Assembly (NCBI GenBank): GCA_019247135.1
Contig: JAFAPL010000012.1
Coordinates: 1-9,573, forward strand
DNA: 9,573 nt
Direction: 5' to 3'
Source of the DNA: Chloroflexota bacterium
Lineage (GTDB): Bacteria > Chloroflexota > UBA6077 > CF-72
Shown: piece after piece, positions 6,694-9,573 of the stretch
Layout: each line of letters begins with the position of its first letter
How positions within the stretch are numbered: position 1 is the stretch's first letter
Translations under genes and position numbers: made by a program
Notes under the pieces: generated by a model
What the model saw: the letters and a program-made list of their open reading frames with translations, nothing else
Database searches by the model: none
What the model was told of the DNA's origin: nothing

Positions 6694-6769
6694 CGTGGGC
6701 TGGCGCTGTTGCTTCCACATTGTTCAACTTGCAAGTTGAAAGCTCTGGCTGGTCGAGCGACACCCCGCG
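6694..6769 (+). repeat. Palindromic element, right copy B
   Basis: This is a 76-base core, 139 bases after copy A, in the same orientation. It holds the longest inner palindrome of the family, TTCAACTTGCAAGTTGAA (6723-6740, 18 bases perfect). Its outer right arm has drifted (CACCCCGCG instead of CAGCCCGCG). Copies A and B together account for most of the gene-free stretch 6543-6848; the rest (about 6793-6836) is an A-rich patch, TAGAAAAAAC, ahead of the regulator's promoter. Confidence 0.85.
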
Positions 6770-6836
6770 TCAATACACGAGATAGCGCGCTTCGAAGGTT
6801 TAGAAAAAACGTACGGGCATCGCGACCCTGCAGGCG

Positions 6837-6842
6837 TACAAT
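6837..6842 (+). promoter_or_regulatory. Leaderless -10 element of the MocR-type regulator
   Basis: TACAAT (5 of 6 to TATAAT) sits exactly six bases before the GTG at 6849, the spacing expected if the mRNA begins on the start codon. No Shine-Dalgarno is present. No clear -35 box was found at 16-18 bases upstream. Confidence 0.6.
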
Positions 6843-6848
6843 CGCCGC

Positions 6849-8378
6849 GTGGTAAAGGCCGAGCCCGTCGACTTCGCGCTCGCGCTCGATCGCGCTGGCG
6901 GGCGACGCTATCCCCTCGGCCAACAGCTTACCGACGAGCTTCGCCGTCGCGTCCAGGCTGGCGCGCTCGGTCCCGGCGAACGCCTGCCGCCGGTGCGCGG
7001 TCTGGCGACTGCCCTGCAGGTCACTCCAGAGACAGTCGCCGGCGCCTACAAACGCCTGGTCGAAGAGGGTTACCTGAGAGGCGAAGTCGGTCGGGGCACG
7101 TTCGTCGCCGCGCCTCCGCTCGGCGCCGAGGAAAACCCACTCGCACCCTTCGAAGCCGGCGGCGCCCTGCCGCCGTTTGCTGCTCCGCAACGTGAGCTCC
7201 TGCGGCTGGCCAATCAGCCGGGCCTGGTCTCGTTCGCGGCGAGCGTCGCTGCGCTGGAGCTGGCGCCGGTTGATCGCCTGCGCGATGCGATCGCGCATGT
7301 TCTGGACGATGAAGGTCCGGGCGCACTTCAGGTCGGTGCAACGCAAGGCTATCCGCCGCTACGAGCGGCGATCGCCGAACTGCTCAAAGAGCGCGGCCTG
7401 CACGTCGACGCAAACGGAGTCTGCGTCACCAGCGGTTGCCAGCAAGGCATTGACCTCACCGCAAAGGTGTTCGTCGGAGCCGGCGACGTCGTACTGGTCG
7501 AGCAGCCGAGCTTTCTCGGCGCGCTGGAGGCGTTCAGAGCGCGCGGGGCGCGGGTCATCGGGGTGCCGATTGAGGAAGACGGCTTGCGGGTCGAGGCTCT
7601 GCCAGGACTCATCCAGCGGTACCGACCGAAGCTGCTGTACTGCATGCCGACCTATCAGAACCCGACCGGTCGCAGCTTGAGCGCTGTCAAGCGAAGCGCG
7701 TTGCTGCGCATCGCGGCCGCCTTTGACCTGCCAATCGTGGAGGACGATTCGGCCGGATTTTTTCATCTTCAGGGTGAAGCACCGCCGTCGCTCAAAGCCG
7801 AGGACCACGCTGGCTATGTCATCCACCTCGGGACCTTCTCGAAGTTGATCGCGGCTGGCTTACGCTTGGGCTGGCTGGTCGCCGACCCACCCGTGTTCGA
7901 CAAGCTCGTCGCGGCCAAGTACGCGAGCGATCTGTCGTCCGATGCTCTGGTGCAACGCGCGATGGAACGCCTTCTGGCGGACGGCACGCTCCAGGCGCAT
8001 CTGCGGCACGCGCGTGAGGTCTATCGGGATCGACGTGATGTTCTTGTAGAAGCGCTCCAGGCACCCGGCACGCTGCCCGCACAATCGCGTTTCGATACTC
8101 CGGCGGGTGGCTTCAATCTGTGGCTCGAGCTGCCGCGAGACGGCCCGACCTCGACCGAGCTATACCTCGAAGCAGTCCGCCGCGGAGTTGCGTTCGTGCC
8201 TGGTCCGTTCTTTTTCAGCGCGGGTGGCGGCGGCGCGGCGTCGCCCGCCGCGCTGCGCGGGTTGCGACTCAGCTACTCGGCACTTGACGCGAGCGATTTG
8301 CGTCGCGGCGTAGATCTGTTGCGCGACGCCCTGGAAGCGCTACCCGCCTCGAACCGGGCCGAAGCGCTCGTCTACTGA
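6849..8378 (+). CDS. MocR-type regulator: GntR DNA-binding domain fused to class I aminotransferase domain
   Basis: This 509-residue protein has two domains. Residues 20-87 form a GntR winged helix (YPLGQQLTDELRRRV, then LPPVRGLATALQVT and VGRGTFVA). Residues about 125-500 form a fold-type I aminotransferase domain that binds pyridoxal phosphate. Visible cofactor features are NPTG at 271-274, EDDSAG at 298-303 and GTFSK with the Schiff-base Lys332. The tyrosine that commonly follows EDD is serine here. MocR proteins sense an amino compound or PLP and control genes for PLP synthesis, GABA, taurine or D-Ala-D-Ala use. They usually control a divergent neighbour, but the upstream gene selD points the same way, so no target is obvious; autoregulation or a distant target is possible. 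A true aminotransferase keeping a GntR domain cannot be excluded. The GTG start is set by the TACAAT six bases upstream. Its 3' end overlaps the lipoprotein gene by seven bases, tail to tail. Confidence 0.88.
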   Translation: MVKAEPVDFALALDRAGGRRYPLGQQLTDELRRRVQAGALGPGERLPPVRGLATALQVTPETVAGAYKRLVEEGYLRGEVGRGTFVAAPPLGAEENPLAPFEAGGALPPFAAPQRELLRLANQPGLVSFAASVAALELAPVDRLRDAIAHVLDDEGPGALQVGATQGYPPLRAAIAELLKERGLHVDANGVCVTSGCQQGIDLTAKVFVGAGDVVLVEQPSFLGALEAFRARGARVIGVPIEEDGLRVEALPGLIQRYRPKLLYCMPTYQNPTGRSLSAVKRSALLRIAAAFDLPIVEDDSAGFFHLQGEAPPSLKAEDHAGYVIHLGTFSKLIAAGLRLGWLVADPPVFDKLVAAKYASDLSSDALVQRAMERLLADGTLQAHLRHAREVYRDRRDVLVEALQAPGTLPAQSRFDTPAGGFNLWLELPRDGPTSTELYLEAVRRGVAFVPGPFFFSAGGGGAASPAALRGLRLSYSALDASDLRRGVDLLRDALEALPASNRAEALVY

Positions 8379-8941
8379 GGGATGACGGGATCCGCGCCTG
8401 GGGCCTTGCTGGCCGAGAGCAGCTGCGTTCCCGCACTGTCCTTGATCGTCAGACTGATCGTCGCTTTCGGAAACGCCTGCGCCGCGGCGAGCAGGGCGCC
8501 GTTTGCCGATTGCCGCCGGGTCGCAGCGTCCAGACGACCAAATGCGCCGCTGTTGTCGACGGCGCTGACGGTGACTTGCTGAACGGCGTCGCCGCTCGCG
8601 TCGGGTGGGACGGTCTCGAGCGAGACATTCGCGCCCGCCAGCAGCAGACCGAGCGCTTGCGAGATGAGCTGTGGGCTAGCGAGAACGCCGGAGGCGAGGG
8701 TCGCACCCGCCTGTACTGTTGCCTGCGCGCCCGGCAGGGCAGTCTGTGCGACCGCCACGGCGGTCTGTGCCCCGACAATGCTGGTTTGCGCGCCCGCCGC
8801 GAGGGTTGGCGCCGCCGCGATCGCTGTGGCTGCTGAATCCGGAACGGCTGGAACCTGGAGATTCGTGCATGCCTGCAGCAGGACAAAGACGCAGAGCGCG
8901 CAAGCGAGGGGGAGCGGGTCGCGTTGACGGCGTTTCTGCAC
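8372..8941 (-). CDS. Small lipoprotein with Ala-Gln-Thr heptad repeats, function unknown
   Basis: This is a 189-residue protein with a GTG start and a classic lipoprotein signal peptide. A basic N-terminus (MQKRRQR) and a hydrophobic core (LACALCVFVLL) lead to the lipobox LQAC, with the lipidated cysteine at 25. Residues 37-85 hold seven consecutive seven-residue units whose start reads AAT, APT, AQT, AQT, AQT, AQA, GAT. Alanine and threonine thus fall on one face, which could be an extended or coiled-coil-like stalk. The remaining ~100 residues look like a compact soluble domain (VSLETVPPDASGDAVQQVTV, then an ATISLTIKD strand). I recognise no family. The likely place is the outer face of the cell membrane. 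It overlaps the regulator gene tail to tail and diverges from the membrane protein at 9043; the shared intergenic region carries an inverted repeat that may control it. Confidence 0.75.
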   Translation of the reverse strand: MQKRRQRDPLPLACALCVFVLLQACTNLQVPAVPDSAATAIAAAPTLAAGAQTSIVGAQTAVAVAQTALPGAQATVQAGATLASGVLASPQLISQALGLLLAGANVSLETVPPDASGDAVQQVTVSAVDNSGAFGRLDAATRRQSANGALLAAAQAFPKATISLTIKDSAGTQLLSASKAPGADPVIPQ

Positions 8942-8948
8942 GGCTCTG

Positions 8949-8954
8949 ATAATC
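8949..8954 (-). promoter_or_regulatory. Weak candidate -10 element of the lipoprotein gene
   Basis: The minus strand reads GATTAT (4 of 6 to TATAAT), seven bases before the GTG start. There is no Shine-Dalgarno, so a leaderless or nearly leaderless transcript is possible. The -35 zone would fall in the first arm of the inverted repeat at 8970-9022. Confidence 0.35.
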
Positions 8955-8969
8955 GCGCATCTGTGATGA

Positions 8970-9022
8970 GAAGTTCGGCCGACTGCGACTCGGGCCGAAA
9001 ATCGGCTAGTCGGCCGAACTTC
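8970..9022. repeat. Perfect 15-bp inverted repeat with nested hairpin between divergent genes
   Basis: GAAGTTCGGCCGACT (8970-8984) is exactly reverse-complemented at 9008-9022. Inside, GCCGA (8994-8998) and TCGGC (9002-9006) form a second stem around AAA. Each arm also contains the eight-base palindrome TCGGCCGA (8975-8982 and 9010-9017), so the arms could be two separate protein-binding sites 35 bases apart, centre to centre. It lies between divergent genes, which favours an operator over a terminator; no T-run follows. Confidence 0.8.
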
Positions 9023-9042
9023 CAGGGCGCGCCAGGACTCGA

Positions 9043-9573
9043 ATGCAACTTGTAGCCAATCAGCAGCTCGTCAAGAACAGGGTGCGCCTGGGGCTGGGCT
9101 GTCACATCGCCGCGCTGGTCGTGTTTGCGATCGGCCTGGCGTTCTCACTTTCGAGCAATACCGCCGCCGGCGAGCTGCGCTACGAGTCGTGGGTGGCGAT
9201 CCTCATCGGCCTGATGCTCTACTCGCTTGGTCAGACGCAGCTGCGGCGCTGGGGTCCGCGCAACCGACAGGAGGAGCAACTCGGTCAGGATATTCGCGGT
9301 CTCGATGACCGCTACAAGTTATATGCATTCCTCGCGTCGTCGTTGCCAGACTACATCCTCGTGAGTCCGGCAGGCGCAACCGTGCTCATCGTCAACCAGG
9401 AGACGGGGCAGATCTCGTGCGTGCGCGACCAGTGGCGCAAGCCGGGCGGGTCGAAAATCATGTCCCTCTTTCGAGCCGGTCTCGGCAATCCCTCGGCGGA
9501 TGCGGCGCGACAGCAGCAGCGGTTGCGATCGGTCCTCGCGGCCGAGGGGCTGAGCAACGTGCCCACGTCGGCG
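9043..9573 (+). CDS. Two-helix membrane protein with NERD-like C-terminal region, 3' end outside window
   Basis: The first 177 codons are visible; the gene runs off the window. The ATG at 9043 has AGGA (9034-9037) five bases upstream. A short basic N-terminus precedes two hydrophobic segments (about 15-37 and 49-62), separated by a small loop, so the rest (from about 66) is probably cytoplasmic. The soluble part reads GLDDRYKLY (86-94), then DYILVSPAGATVLIVNQETG (103-122), then GLGNP (146-150) and a helical stretch ARQQQRLRSVL. From memory, this pattern recalls NERD (nuclease-related domain) proteins with paired N-terminal helices that are common in Chloroflexota. The catalytic residues, if any, would need checking and part of the domain lies beyond the edge. 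Nuclease activity is therefore not claimed. The gene diverges from the lipoprotein gene across the inverted repeat at 8970-9022. Confidence 0.7.
   Translation, partial: MQLVANQQLVKNRVRLGLGCHIAALVVFAIGLAFSLSSNTAAGELRYESWVAILIGLMLYSLGQTQLRRWGPRNRQEEQLGQDIRGLDDRYKLYAFLASSLPDYILVSPAGATVLIVNQETGQISCVRDQWRKPGGSKIMSLFRAGLGNPSADAARQQQRLRSVLAAEGLSNVPTSA

Noticed and set aside
4372..6769. Composite transposon with target-site duplication
   Set aside because: No transposase or recombinase is present in the segment, and comparing the outer flanks (about 4359-4371 and 6770-6790) showed no convincing direct repeat. The idea is kept only as an open question in the findings.
6801..6812. A-rich run (TAGAAAAAAC) as part of a minus-strand terminator
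   Set aside because: No stable GC hairpin immediately precedes the T-run on the minus strand, and no minus-strand gene ends here.

Overview
The window is a GC-rich bacterial chromosome segment (about two-thirds G+C by eye). It carries seven protein-coding genes; the first and last run off the edges. No rRNA, tRNA, phage or transposase gene was seen. The mixture of leaderless promoters (a TAnnnT hexamer six bases before a GTG start), tight ATGA gene overlaps, and a two-helix membrane protein with a NERD-like tail resembles Chloroflexota (Chloroflexi) or a neighbouring lineage. That placement is an inference, not proven here.

Left region (3-4350, + strand). This is a translationally coupled three-gene run. 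A long ORF joins the C-terminal part of a zinc-type alcohol dehydrogenase to a complete LuxE-type acyl-protein synthetase. A LuxC-type acyl-CoA/acyl-protein reductase follows, then an NCS2/NAT purine-type permease. LuxE activates a fatty acid and passes the acyl group to LuxC, which reduces it to an aldehyde. The fused dehydrogenase could interconvert aldehyde and alcohol. No luciferase genes (luxAB) are in view, so this is probably a non-luminescent acid-to-aldehyde/alcohol module.

Middle region (4351-6848). A solitary beta-class DNA methyltransferase (- strand) and selD (+ strand) diverge from a 42-base intergenic region with interlocked promoters. The selD gene is itself a selenoprotein gene: an in-frame TGA at codon 18 lies exactly where E. 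coli SelD has its catalytic Cys17. The ORF therefore looks broken, but the full gene is 349 residues. Homologous ~75-base palindromic elements lie on both outer sides of this pair. The two left copies and a half copy (4372-4669) are in one orientation; the two right copies (6557-6769) are inverted relative to them. These elements fill the two longest gene-free stretches.

Right region (6849-9573). A MocR-type GntR/aminotransferase fusion regulator follows, with a near-perfect leaderless promoter. It overlaps tail-to-tail with a small lipoprotein gene (- strand) carrying seven heptad repeats. The lipoprotein diverges from a truncated membrane protein gene. A perfect 15-base inverted repeat with an internal hairpin lies between those two.

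The clearest results are the selenocysteine-containing SelD, the inverted family of palindromic repeats around the methyltransferase-selD pair, and the dehydrogenase-LuxE fusion.
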